Shown in pieces: positions 39,678 through 50,428 of a stretch of 64,000 nt of DNA; position 1 is the first letter of the stretch, and the number at the start of each line of letters is the position of its first letter. Origin of the DNA: Brevibacterium antiquum (lineage in GTDB: Bacteria; Actinomycetota; Actinomycetes; Actinomycetales; Brevibacteriaceae). The notes beneath the pieces are model-generated. The model made no database searches, was not told the DNA's origin, and was given only the letters and a program-made list of their open reading frames with translations. The position numbers were made by a program, and so were the translations under genes. Location of the stretch: contig NZ_JABASX010000005.1 in the NCBI RefSeq assembly GCF_016107655.1, forward strand, positions 186,001 to 250,000, in the 5' to 3' direction.

Positions 39678-41390
39678 ATGAGCATTGATACGAACTCCAC
39701 CACCCCGGACATCAAACCCCGATCCCGCGACGTCACCGACGGACTCGAAGCCACTGCCGCACGCGGCATGCTGAGGGCCGTCGGAATGGGCGATGACGAC
39801 TGGGTGAAGCCGCAGATCGCCATCGCGACCTCATGGAACGAGATCACCCCGTGCAACATGTCTCTGCAGCGTCTCGGCGCGGCTGCCAAGGAAGGCGTCC
39901 ACGAATCGGGTGGATTCCCCTTGGAATTCGGCACGATCTCCGTCTCCGACGGCATCTCCATGGGCCACGAGGGCATGCACTACTCGCTGGTCTCCCGCGA
40001 GGTCATCACCGACTCCGTTGAGACCGTGATGAGCGCCGAGCGTCTCGACGGATCCGTCCTCATGGCCGGCTGTGACAAGTCGATCCCGGGCATGCTCATG
40101 GCATCGGCCCGCCTCGGTCTCTCCAGCGTCTTCCTCTACAACGGTTCGATCATGCCGGGCACCGCGAAGATGGAGGACGGCACCGAGAAGGAAGTCACCC
40201 TCATCGACGCCTTCGAAGCAGTCGGCGCCTGCCGTGCCGGGACCATCAGCCAAAAAGACGTCGACTCCATCGAGCGTGCCGTCTGCCCAGGTGAAGGTGC
40301 CTGTGGTGGCATGTACACGGCGAACACGATGGCCTCGGCCGCTGAGGCGATGGGCATGTCCCTGCCGGGATCGGCTGCACCACCGGCCATCCACCGCGAT
40401 CGCACCATGTTCGCCCGCAAATCCGGCGACGCCGTCGTCAACCTGCTGCGTCAGGGAATCACGACCAAGGACATCATCACCCGCGAATCGCTGCACAACG
40501 CGATCGCCGTGGTCATGGCCTTCGGCGGCTCGACCAACGCGGTCCTCCACCTTCTGGCCATCGCCCACGAGGCCGGTGTCGAGCTCAAACTCGATGATTT
40601 CAACGAGATCGGCGACAAGGTCCCGCACCTGGGCAACGTCAAGCCCTTCGGCCAGTACGTGATGAACGATGTCTTCAAGATCGGCGGCGTGCCGGTGATC
40701 ATGAAGGCTCTCCTCGACAACGGCATGCTCAACGGTGACTGCATGACGGTGACCGGCAAGACTGTGGCCGAGAACCTCGAGAGCATCAATCCGCCGGACC
40801 CCGACGGCAAGATCCTGCGCGCAATGAACAACCCGATCCACGCCACCGGCGGCCTCACGGTTCTCAAGGGCTCGATGGCTCCCGAGGGTGCGGTCGTGAA
40901 GTCCGCTGGCTTCGATGCCGATGTCTTCGAGGGCACCGCTCGTGTGTTCAACCAGGAGAAGCCGGCCATGGATGCCGTGCTGAATGGCGAGCTGAAGAAG
41001 GGCGACGTCGTCGTCATCCGCTACGAGGGACCCAAGGGCGGACCGGGGATGCGCGAGATGCTCGCCATCACCGGTGCGATCAAGGGTGCAGGCATCGGCA
41101 AGGACGTTCTGCTCATCACCGACGGCAGGTTCTCCGGGGGCTCGACCGGCCTGTGCATCGGCCACGTCGCGCCCGAGGCCGTCGATGGCGGACCGATCGC
41201 GCTCGTCGAGGACGGCGACAAGATCACCGTCGACATCGCGGCCCGCTCGATCGAACTCCATGTCGAAGAATCGGTCCTCGCCGAGCGTCGCAAGACCTGG
41301 ACGATCCCCGAGAACCACCGCCTCACCGGTGTGCTCGGCAAGTACGCCAAGCTCGTGCAGTCGGCCTCCACCGGAGCCGTCTGCTTCTGA
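39678..41390 (+). CDS. ilvD: Dihydroxy-acid dehydratase
   Basis: Fe-S dehydratase of isoleucine/valine and pantothenate synthesis. Cluster ligands: [14 protein letters not shown] and [18 protein letters not shown]-terminal [22 protein letters not shown]. Length 570, full. Transcribed separately from ilvBN-ilvC further downstream in the window; the start appears leaderless. A strong terminator follows. Confidence 0.96.
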   Translation: MSIDTNSTTPDIKPRSRDVTDGLEATAARGMLRAVGMGDDDWVKPQIAIATSWNEITPCNMSLQRLGAAAKEGVHESGGFPLEFGTISVSDGISMGHEGMHYSLVSREVITDSVETVMSAERLDGSVLMAGCDKSIPGMLMASARLGLSSVFLYNGSIMPGTAKMEDGTEKEVTLIDAFEAVGACRAGTISQKDVDSIERAVCPGEGACGGMYTANTMASAAEAMGMSLPGSAAPPAIHRDRTMFARKSGDAVVNLLRQGITTKDIITRESLHNAIAVVMAFGGSTNAVLHLLAIAHEAGVELKLDDFNEIGDKVPHLGNVKPFGQYVMNDVFKIGGVPVIMKALLDNGMLNGDCMTVTGKTVAENLESINPPDPDGKILRAMNNPIHATGGLTVLKGSMAPEGAVVKSAGFDADVFEGTARVFNQEKPAMDAVLNGELKKGDVVVIRYEGPKGGPGMREMLAITGAIKGAGIGKDVLLITDGRFSGGSTGLCIGHVAPEAVDGGPIALVEDGDKITVDIAARSIELHVEESVLAERRKTWTIPENHRLTGVLGKYAKLVQSASTGAVCF

Positions 41391-41456
41391 GCAGGGAACA
41401 CCCGATGATCTGATCATCGATCAGTCTCCCAACTGAAGTGTGGGGGAGCCATCCAT

Positions 41457-41496
41457 CGCCGAGGCGGTGCGGACCGATGTCCGCACCGCCTCGGCG
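41457..41496. terminator. Terminator hairpin after ilvD
   Basis: CGCCGAGGCGGTGCGGA (41457-41473) pairs perfectly with TCCGCACCGCCTCGGCG (41480-41496), a 17-base stem with a six-base loop. There is no T tract, the common actinobacterial form. Confidence 0.8.
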
Positions 41497-41531
41497 AGCA
41501 TCAGCGGCCGACCAAGACGAGAGGGACAGGC

Positions 41532-42473
41532 ATGCACATCGTCGTGCTCGACGACTACCAGAACGTGGCGGCAGGTTACGCGAATTGGGAGGCGCTGGGG
41601 GCTGAGATCGACTTCGTCTCCCGCCCGATCCGGGACACCGAGGACCTCGTGCAGACGGTGGCCGGAGCCGAGGTTGTCGTTGCCATGCGTGAGCGCACCC
41701 TCTTCTCCGCCGACCGATTGTCACGCCTGCGTGATCTGAAGCTGCTGGTGACCACCGGCCGAGTCAACGCCTCCATCGATCTGGACGCCGCCCGCGCGCA
41801 GGGGATCACGGTCTGCGGAACAGAATCGACCACCTCGGCGACTCCGGAGCTGACCTGGGGGCTCATCCTCTCCGTGCTGCGCAGCATCCCCACCGAAGAT
41901 GCCGCCATGGACTCCGGAGGCTGGCAGTCCACCGTGGGCGGTGACCTCTTCGGGCACAGGCTCGGGGTCATCGGATTGGGCAGACTGGGCACCCAGGTCG
42001 CCCGTGTCGGTGCCGCGTTCGGGATGGACGTCGTGGCCTGGAGCCAGAACCTCGATGAAGAGCGTGCCGCCGATGTCGGGGCACATGCGGTGAGCAAGGA
42101 GGAGCTCTTCGCCACCTCCGACGTGCTGACCCTGCACTACAAGCTCAGCGAGCGCAGCCGCGGACTTGTCTCGGCCGCGGAGCTGTCGCTGATGAAGCCG
42201 AGCAGCATCTTCATCAATACTTCGCGAGCGGGCCTCGTCGACATGGAAGCACTGAAGGACGCATTGGCAGAAGGTCGCATTCGCGGCGCGGGGATCGACG
42301 TTTATGACACCGAACCGCTGCCAGTCGACCACCCTCTGCGCAGCACTCCGAGGACCGTGCTGACTCCGCACCTGGGCTATGTCACCGACGACACTTATCG
42401 AATCTTCTTCACTCAAGCCGTCGAGGACATTGCCGCGTGGATGGCGGGGGAGCCGGTTCGTCAGCTCACCTGA
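41532..42473 (+). CDS. D-2-hydroxyacid dehydrogenase family protein
   Basis: 313 residues. MHIVVLDDYQNVA at the start and VTTGRVNASIDLDAARAQGI mark the DyDH subgroup. Rossmann motif GVIGLGRLGTQVARV; catalytic Arg in INTSRAGLVDMEAL; Glu/His in DTEPLPVDHPLRS and LTPHLGYVTDD. GAGAGGGA precedes the ATG. Paralogous in type to the dehydrogenase at 38572 but clearly a different subfamily. Substrate unknown. Confidence 0.87.
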   Translation: MHIVVLDDYQNVAAGYANWEALGAEIDFVSRPIRDTEDLVQTVAGAEVVVAMRERTLFSADRLSRLRDLKLLVTTGRVNASIDLDAARAQGITVCGTESTTSATPELTWGLILSVLRSIPTEDAAMDSGGWQSTVGGDLFGHRLGVIGLGRLGTQVARVGAAFGMDVVAWSQNLDEERAADVGAHAVSKEELFATSDVLTLHYKLSERSRGLVSAAELSLMKPSSIFINTSRAGLVDMEALKDALAEGRIRGAGIDVYDTEPLPVDHPLRSTPRTVLTPHLGYVTDDTYRIFFTQAVEDIAAWMAGEPVRQLT

Positions 42474-42520
42474 GCCAGCGAAGTCCGGAACGGAGAAGAG
42501 CCCACCCAGACGCAGCGAGA

Positions 42521-42557
42521 AGGCCCGCCGGGAGCAAAGATGCTCCGCGGCGGGCCT
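42521..42557. terminator. Bidirectional terminator between convergent genes
   Basis: AGGCCCGCCG (42521-42530) pairs with CGGCGGGCCT (42548-42557), continued by GGAGCA/TGCTCC with one bulged G and an AAGA loop. It separates the convergent dehydrogenase and aldo-keto reductase genes. Confidence 0.8.
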
Positions 42558-42565
42558 GAACGCTC

Positions 42566-44977
<2,412 letters not shown>

Positions 44978-45150
44978 CGGATTCCTCCTAGTGGTGATGC
45001 GCCCGGTGGGGGAGCTCCTCCACCGGCGGTGGCCCGCCGGCGAAGTGTGCGTTTCCAGCACTGTCCGTGGGTCGCCGTAGACTTGTGACGAACATCGCAG
45101 AAGACAACCCCGGCACCGGTACGTGAGTGCGGGAGACGAAGGCAGTTGGT

Positions 45151-45384
45151 ATGAGCAAAGCAGAGCAGATCGTGGCCGGCCTCGGCGGCGCGGACAATAT
45201 CAATGAGGTCGAAGCGTGCATCACGCGGTTGCGCGTGGATGTCGGCGACGAGGATCTCGTCGACGAGCGTGCCCTCAAGGGTGCGGGAGCCTTTGGGGTC
45301 GTCGTCCAGGGCAGTGCCGTGCAGGTCGTCGTCGGGCCCGAGGCCGACAGTCTGGTCGACGATATCGAGGATCTGTTCGACTGA
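45151..45384 (+). CDS. PTS EIIB, glucose/N-acetylglucosamine type
   Basis: A 77-residue stand-alone IIB domain. The phosphorylated cysteine is in NEVEACITRLRVDV, followed by KGAGAFGVVVQGSAVQVVVGPEAD, the classic fold. ATG 45151 follows GAAGG; the frame opens at 45127. Divergent from EIIC, so the two partners are transcribed from one shared intergenic region (44978-45150). Confidence 0.93.
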   Translation: MSKAEQIVAGLGGADNINEVEACITRLRVDVGDEDLVDERALKGAGAFGVVVQGSAVQVVVGPEADSLVDDIEDLFD

Positions 45385-45405
45385 ATCGAGGATCTGCTCG
45401 TTGGG
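45364..45405 (+). repeat. Stop-codon-spanning 21-base tandem duplication at EIIB
   Basis: ATCGAGGATCTGTTCGACTGA (45364-45384) encodes the last codons and stop; the next 21 bases begin ATCGAGGATCTGCTCG, 15 of 16 identical, then diverge. The second copy no longer has a stop. Confidence 0.75.
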
Positions 45406-45448
45406 TTCGGGCCGACGAGGGCCAGCGCCGAGGTTGTTCCACCGCATC

Positions 45449-47503
45449 TCATGCCTCCCCGGTGGCGGCCGCTGCCACAGCCGCGACCGCAGCGGCGGCG
45501 TCCGGGCCGGACGCGCTGACCTCGACATCGTGTCCTGGGTCGATGCCGAGTCCCATGATGTCCATGACGCTGGTCGCCGAGGCGGTCGCATCGTCGCCGG
45601 TCCGACGCAGGTTGACCTCGGCGTCGAGTGCCTTCACTGCCCGGGCGAGCAGAGCCGCCGGCCGAGCATGGAGTCCTGTCGGTGCCGTGACATGGATGGT
45701 GCGCTGAATCGTATCGGCGTGAGTGTCCGAGCCGACTTCGACGGTGGTGTCCGAATCGGTGACGGACGCTTTCGCCCTTGCATCTGGTTCGGCCTTCGCG
45801 GACTGCTCGTTTCCCGCAGCATCAGCATCGTCGCTGCTCCACGGGGTCCCGTCCAGTGCCTGTCGGGCTCGATCGCGAGCCTGCTCAAGGCTCACCTCGG
45901 CGAGGCGAGCGGCGACGCGCTGCAGAGCGGGCGCCGACATCGACAGCGTCGAGACCCCCAGGCCAACGAGGATGACGGCGAGCTCGGGATCGGCAGCGGC
46001 TTCCCCGCAGACCCCCACGGGAAGCGGGGCCGCATCGGCGGGCGTGCGGGAAGCCGAACGCGGATCTTCACCGGCACGGGCAGCACCTTGAGCGGTGGCT
46101 TCGATGAGTCGGAGTACAGCGGGGTGCCCGGCCGACTGCAGATCCTCGTAGTCGCCGAGCTCGCGGTCGAAGGCCAGTGTGTACTGTGTGAGATCGTTCG
46201 TGCCGATGCTTGCGAAGTCGACCGGGCGCAGGACGGAGCCGGCGCACAGTGCCGCGGCCGGGGTTTCGACCATCACACCGGCGGAGTCCAGTCCGGCGTC
46301 GCGGACGAGCGAGGCGAACCGGGCGGCCTCCGATGCGGTGGTGATCATCGGCGCCATCACCTTCACCTCGGCGGTGGTCGGCTTCGCCGCGCGGGCGATC
46401 GCCTCGATCTGGCGTGCCAACACCTCGGGTGCGAAGGAATGCGTGCGGAAGCCGCGCATGCCCAGAGCCGGATTGGGTTCGCCACGGTTGCCCCGAAGGA
46501 ACGGCACAGGTTTGTCCGAACCGGCGTCAAGGGTGCGGATGACGACGGGACGGTCAGGGAAATGGGAGAAGATCTCCGCGTACACGTCTGCCTGTTCGGC
46601 CACGCTGGGCTCTTCGTCGCGATCGAGGAAGAGGAATTCCGTGCGCAGCAGCCCGATTCCTTCAGCACCGGCCGCAGCGGCGGCGCTCGCCTCTGCAGCA
46701 GAGCCGACATTGGCCAGCAGCGGGATTCGTCTCCCGCAGGCGAGCTCGCCGTGGCCCGTGAACGCCGGTGCGGTCCACCGTGTTTCGGCGAACTGTGCGG
46801 CCCGGTTCTTCTCGGCCTCGGTGGGATCGTCGCTGAGGACTCCGGTGGAACCGTCGACGAAGACCTCGGTGCCTGTGCGGATGTCGATGACCTCGTCGCC
46901 GGCTCCGACGATGGCAGGAATGCCCAGTGCCCGGGCGAGAATCGCCGAATGGGACTGTGCTCCGCCCGTGGCCGTGACGATCGCCAGCACGGCAGCGGGA
47001 TCGAGACCCGAGGTGTCGGTGGGGGACAGTGCCTCCGCGACGAGGACCGACGGTGTCGTGGGCAGGGTGATCGTGAGAGAGCCACCGCGCAGAGCGGTGA
47101 TGATCCGGTCCCGGATGTCATCGACGTCCGCGGCCCGCTCTCCCAAATACCCGCCGACTGCCTCCAGACGTGCCCGCAGCTCGCCGGTGGCCTCCCAGGT
47201 TGCCCGCTCGGCCGTGAGCTGTCTGTCCTGGATGTGATGGTTCGCGAGGGCAGTGAGTGCGGGATCGGCGGCCATCTCCGCCGTCGCCTCGAGCACATCA
47301 CGTGCTGTTGACTGCGCGGCGCACGCCGCTGCCGACTGAGATTCTGCAACGGCCGAGGCCGCCGCGTGGAAGCGCTCGAGTTCGAGCTCTGTCTCGGAAC
47401 CGGCCGGACGTGGTGTGTCGGAGGGTTCGACGACCGTGCGCATCACCCGGTGGACCGGTCCCAGGATGCAGCCTTGGCTCGCACCGATTCCCTGCACCCT
47501 CAC
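45449..47503 (-). CDS. ptsI: PTS enzyme I with C-terminal HPr domain (EI-HPr fusion)
   Basis: Fusion of the two general PTS phosphocarriers. Enzyme I (~1-550): phospho-histidine in GGAQSHSAILARALGIPAIVG, GIGLLRTEFLFLDR, and catalytic Cys in GVCGEAAADPELA. A ~45-residue acidic/Ala linker follows, then HPr (~600-684) with the phospho-His in GLHARPAALLARA (near residue 612) and the regulatory-serine segment TSVMDIMGLG. The order EI then HPr is the reverse of the usual HPr-EI fusions. GTG/ATG start at 47503 is divergent from the RpiR regulator. Confidence 0.93.
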   Translation of the reverse strand: MRVQGIGASQGCILGPVHRVMRTVVEPSDTPRPAGSETELELERFHAAASAVAESQSAAACAAQSTARDVLEATAEMAADPALTALANHHIQDRQLTAERATWEATGELRARLEAVGGYLGERAADVDDIRDRIITALRGGSLTITLPTTPSVLVAEALSPTDTSGLDPAAVLAIVTATGGAQSHSAILARALGIPAIVGAGDEVIDIRTGTEVFVDGSTGVLSDDPTEAEKNRAAQFAETRWTAPAFTGHGELACGRRIPLLANVGSAAEASAAAAAGAEGIGLLRTEFLFLDRDEEPSVAEQADVYAEIFSHFPDRPVVIRTLDAGSDKPVPFLRGNRGEPNPALGMRGFRTHSFAPEVLARQIEAIARAAKPTTAEVKVMAPMITTASEAARFASLVRDAGLDSAGVMVETPAAALCAGSVLRPVDFASIGTNDLTQYTLAFDRELGDYEDLQSAGHPAVLRLIEATAQGAARAGEDPRSASRTPADAAPLPVGVCGEAAADPELAVILVGLGVSTLSMSAPALQRVAARLAEVSLEQARDRARQALDGTPWSSDDADAAGNEQSAKAEPDARAKASVTDSDTTVEVGSDTHADTIQRTIHVTAPTGLHARPAALLARAVKALDAEVNLRRTGDDATASATSVMDIMGLGIDPGHDVEVSASGPDAAAAVAAVAAAATGEA

Positions 47504-47586
47504 GACTTCTCCTCGCCCCGACCTCGGCGTCGGAGCCTGATAGTGATCTTTGACACATCGTCAGTCTAGGTGCAAAACTCCAATTT

Positions 47587-48543
47587 ATGGGAAGTGGTGC
47601 GGAGAAGAACTCCATCGGAGGTGTTGTGGTCACCGCCACCGACAGCGCGAGCGCAGTCAACTCTGTGACCCCTGCTTCCCTGCTGGTTCGCCTGCGCTCA
47701 CTCGTGCCCACGCTCAGCCGCGGTCCGGCTGCGGTGGGACGCACTGTGCTCGAGGATCCCCGTGCGGCTGTGCCCATGACCGTCCAGCAGCTCGCCTCGC
47801 ATTCGCTGGCCTCTGAAGCCTCCGTGATCAGGCTCGCCCAGGCCGCTGGTTGCCGCGGCTTCCGGGAATTTCGCACCCTGCTCGCGGCAGCCACCGCGCA
47901 GGAAGAAGTGAGCCGCCCCAGCGGGCTGCCCGCCGACATCAGCGCCGATGACGATGCCGTCACAGTCGTGGCCAAACTCGCGGCCGAGGAGCAGCAGGCG
48001 CTCGCCGATACCGCGGCCTCCCTCGACATTCTCGCGCTGGAGGCTGCGGCCGACGCCATCATCTCGGCACGACGAACGGTGATTGCCGGCATCGGAGCAT
48101 CGGGGCTCGTCGCTGTGGACCTGTCGACGAAGCTGGAGCGCATCGGGCTCACCTCGCGCGCCGTCACCGAAGGTCACATGGCGATGACGCTTGCCGTGCT
48201 CATGGAACCCGAGGAGCTGCTCATCGTCATCTCCTCTTCAGGAGAGACCTCCGACATCGTCGAACCCCTCGCCGCCGCACTGGAGTCCGGGGTGCCCACG
48301 GTGGCCCTGACTGTTCGTCCCCGCAGCACCCTGACCTCGGCCGACCATGTCCTCATCGGCGTCGCAGCCCGGGAGTCGGGCATGCGATCGGCTGCAATGA
48401 GTTCGCGAACGGGCCAGCTCTTCATCGTCGACGTTCTCTTCACCCTTGTATTCCAACGCCGCGGGGCTCGTGCGCGAGACGCCGTCGGCACGTCCCACCG
48501 CCGCCTGGCACCCCGTCGCAGAAGGGCAGGAAACCAACCATGA
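47587..48543 (+). CDS. MurR/RpiR-family regulator with SIS domain
   Basis: 318 residues. N-terminal HTH (MTVQQLASHSLASEASVIRLAQAAGCRGFREFR) and C-terminal SIS phosphosugar-binding domain (VIAGIGASGLVAVDLSTKLERIG, LLIVISSSGETSDIVEP). Such proteins sense sugar phosphates such as N-acetylmuramate- or glucosamine-6-phosphate. It overlaps the EIIA gene by ATGA and is divergent from the EI-HPr gene, so it probably controls this whole PTS locus. Basic C-terminal tail (HRRLAPRRRRAGNQP). Start uncertain: GTG 47629 could also serve. Confidence 0.88.
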   Translation: MGSGAEKNSIGGVVVTATDSASAVNSVTPASLLVRLRSLVPTLSRGPAAVGRTVLEDPRAAVPMTVQQLASHSLASEASVIRLAQAAGCRGFREFRTLLAAATAQEEVSRPSGLPADISADDDAVTVVAKLAAEEQQALADTAASLDILALEAAADAIISARRTVIAGIGASGLVAVDLSTKLERIGLTSRAVTEGHMAMTLAVLMEPEELLIVISSSGETSDIVEPLAAALESGVPTVALTVRPRSTLTSADHVLIGVAARESGMRSAAMSSRTGQLFIVDVLFTLVFQRRGARARDAVGTSHRRLAPRRRRAGNQP

Positions 48544-48992
48544 CACTGACGATCTCCTCACCGGTGAACGGCACCGTGATTCCACTCGCAGATGTACCCG
48601 ACCCCGTGTTCGCCGAGGCGCTTGTGGGCCCCGGAACGGCTATCGATCCCGGAGGCTCAGCCTCCGTCACGGCCCTGGCGCCGGTGTCCGGCACTCTCAC
48701 CTCTCTCAAGCCCCACGCATTCGTCATCGTCACCGAAGCCGGTCCGGGGGTGCTCGTCCATCTGGGCATCGACACCGTCGAACTGGCGGGAGACGGATTC
48801 ACCATGCACGCCGAGGCGGGGCAGACGGTGCACACAGGTGATCGGCTCATCACCTGGGACACCGCACCCGCCCGAACCGCTGGCAGATCCCTGGTTGTGC
48901 CGGTCATCGTGCTCGAGGGGGAGGCGGAATCGCTGACGGTGACGGAAGAGGGTTCCGTGAGCGCCGGGGATCGGCTCCTCGAGCAGGCTTGA
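48540..48992 (+). CDS. crr: PTS EIIA, glucose type (Crr-like)
   Basis: Stand-alone IIA(Glc) domain of 150 residues. Phospho-histidine in GVLVHLGIDTVEL; the second active-site histidine corresponds to the LKPHAFVIV segment; ends with EGSVSAGDRLLEQA. Completes the phosphorelay EI-HPr to IIA to IIB to IIC encoded within 5.4 kb. Coupled to the RpiR regulator by an ATGA overlap. Confidence 0.92.
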   Translation: MTLTISSPVNGTVIPLADVPDPVFAEALVGPGTAIDPGGSASVTALAPVSGTLTSLKPHAFVIVTEAGPGVLVHLGIDTVELAGDGFTMHAEAGQTVHTGDRLITWDTAPARTAGRSLVVPVIVLEGEAESLTVTEEGSVSAGDRLLEQA

Positions 48993-49063
48993 GTTCGCGG
49001 CAGGGATGTGTGGACTCGTACCCTGTCCGGCCGGGACTCGTCCCGAGCAGGTCGCTGTCGACC

Positions 49064-49582
49064 TCAGTCGGTGAAGAGTGTGTGCACATCGCCGGTGAGC
49101 TTGCGCCCGCCGAGCGCTTCGAGCTCGAGGACGACCGCCGAGCCGATGACCGCCGCGCCGAGGTCCTTCACGAGCGCCTGAGCGGCAGTGAGCGTCCCAC
49201 CTGTGGCGAGGATGTCATCGACGAGCAGAACGCGTTCGCCGGACTTGAGCACATCGGGGCCCTCGATCGTGGCGGTTCCGTACTCGAGCGAATACGACAC
49301 TGCTGCTGCCGGTCTGGGAAGCTTGCCGGCCTTGCGGATGGGCAGGATGCCGACACCTGTCATCGCCGCGATGGTTCCGGCGAACAGGAAACCGCGAGCT
49401 TCGAGGCCGCCGACGATGTCGAATTGTCCCTCGAACGGTGCGATGAGCGCCTCGGTGACGGCACGCATGGCGGCACCATCTGCAAGCAGGGGAGAGATGT
49501 CACGGAAGTTCACCCCCGGCTCCGGATAGTCGGGAATCGAAGTGATCAGGGTCTTCGCGCGTTGGAGATCTGTATTCGTCAC
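49064..49582 (-). CDS. apt: Adenine phosphoribosyltransferase
   Basis: Salvages adenine to AMP with PRPP. PRPP-binding motif RVLLVDDILATGGTLTAAQ; N-terminal YPEPGVNFRDISPLLAD; GLEARGFLFAGTIA. Length 172, normal. Starts at GTG 49582; TATCGT (minus strand) ends six bases upstream, so it is probably leaderless and driven from the palindromic divergent promoter. Confidence 0.95.
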   Translation of the reverse strand: MTNTDLQRAKTLITSIPDYPEPGVNFRDISPLLADGAAMRAVTEALIAPFEGQFDIVGGLEARGFLFAGTIAAMTGVGILPIRKAGKLPRPAAAVSYSLEYGTATIEGPDVLKSGERVLLVDDILATGGTLTAAQALVKDLGAAVIGSAVVLELEALGGRKLTGDVHTLFTD

Positions 49583-49588
49583 GGGTCA

Positions 49589-49612
49589 ACGATACTCGGT
49601 GGGGAGTATCGT
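49589..49612. promoter_or_regulatory. Symmetric divergent promoter/operator between apt and the methyltransferase
   Basis: ACGATACTC (49589-49597) and GAGTATCGT (49604-49612) are perfect nine-base inverted arms with a six-base spacer. Each arm contains TATCGT reading outward, a credible -10 for apt on one side (six bases before its GTG) and for the methyltransferase on the other. A dimeric regulator bound here would shut both. Confidence 0.6.
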
Positions 49613-49625
49613 AGTGGACACCGGA

Positions 49626-50243
49626 ATGGGGGTCGCCATGGAGTCCAAGCATCCACAGGTCTCGGTCCCAGAGGCCTTTTCCCAGGTGCCTCGTGAGCTG
49701 TTCCTACCCGAGGAAGAACGACACTTCGCCTCCAGCAATGTGCCGCTGTCAATCGGCGAGAGGCAGACGAACTCCCAACCAAGCACCGTTGCGGACATGC
49801 TCGAGCTACTCGAACCGCGGCCCGGGCATCGGGTGCTCGACGTGGGCTCAGGCTCGGGGTGGACAGCGGCTCTCCTCGGCGTCCTCGTCGGTCCGCGTGG
49901 ACAGGTGACTGGCGTGGAACGCCACCATCGGCTCATCGAACGCGCACGGGCGTCGCTGCGGCGGCTCGATCCTGACACTGTCGATCTGAGCAACGTCGAG
50001 ATCATCACTGCGGACCCGGGAACCCTCGGCCGGCCGGATGCTGGCCCATTCGACCGGGTCCTCGTCTCGGCTGAAGCACAGACTCTGCCAACCGAACTCA
50101 TCGAGCAGTTGAGGGTCGGCGGCGTCATGGTCATCCCCGTGGCAGGGGAGATGTTGAAGGTCGTGGTCACCGGAACCGGTGACCACGACGTCTCCATCAC
50201 GCGGCACGGACAGTACCGCTTTGTCCCGCTCATCCGCGACTGA
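49626..50243 (+). CDS. Protein-L-isoaspartate O-methyltransferase-like protein
   Basis: SAM-dependent methyltransferase of the Pcm family, about 205 residues. VPEAFSQVPRELFLPEEERHFA, ERQTNSQPSTVADMLELLEPRPG and the SAM-binding RVLDVGSGSGWTAALLG follow the family pattern; ends with RYRFVPL-like QYRFVPLIRD. It could repair isoaspartyl residues. Start ATG 49626 or 49638; the first lies 13 bases after the -10. Divergent from apt. Confidence 0.83.
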   Translation: MGVAMESKHPQVSVPEAFSQVPRELFLPEEERHFASSNVPLSIGERQTNSQPSTVADMLELLEPRPGHRVLDVGSGSGWTAALLGVLVGPRGQVTGVERHHRLIERARASLRRLDPDTVDLSNVEIITADPGTLGRPDAGPFDRVLVSAEAQTLPTELIEQLRVGGVMVIPVAGEMLKVVVTGTGDHDVSITRHGQYRFVPLIRD

Positions 50244-50299
50244 TCGCGTGACTTCTTCCGGGAGAGAAGCTTCCTCCGCAGGCAAGTCGTAAACTACGG

Positions 50300-50369
50300 C
50301 AGCCATCAGCTACGTGTACCCACAAAAGCACAGTGCAGGCGGTGTGCTTTTGCAGGCTGAGGTAGCTGA
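50300..50369. repeat. 70-bp palindromic repeat, copy 1
   Basis: First of two direct copies flanking the AbiEi/DUF559 gene; 69 of 70 bases match copy 2. Internal structure: outer arms TCAGCTAC (50306-50313) and GTAGCTGA (50362-50369); inner arms CAAAAGCACA (50323-50332) and TGTGCTTTTG (50343-50352) around a ten-base loop. The inner stem with its T run could terminate transcription in both directions. The only mismatch, T at 50317, corresponds to the stop-codon third base in copy 2. Confidence 0.95.
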
Positions 50370-50399
50370 AGTGAGGTATTTTATTATTGTTTATTGTCA

Positions 50400-50405
50400 T
50401 ATGAT
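50400..50405 (+). promoter_or_regulatory. -10 element of the repeat-bounded gene
   Basis: TATGAT, one base from the TATAAT consensus, lies in a markedly A+T-rich stretch (50374-50430) unlike the rest of the window and about 23 bases before the ATG at 50429. No ribosome site is seen between. Confidence 0.4.
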
Positions 50406-50428
50406 GGCATTAGATGCAATATTGATGC

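Noticed and set aside
39831-41417. Long open frame (528 codons) antisense to ilvD
   Set aside because: Shadow of a strongly coding high-GC gene; the translation is His/Asp/Gly-rich without recognisable motifs, while ilvD has all family signatures.
45203-47311. Open frame of about 700 codons antisense to the EI-HPr gene
   Set aside because: Composition-driven shadow; the opposite strand encodes complete enzyme I and HPr motifs.
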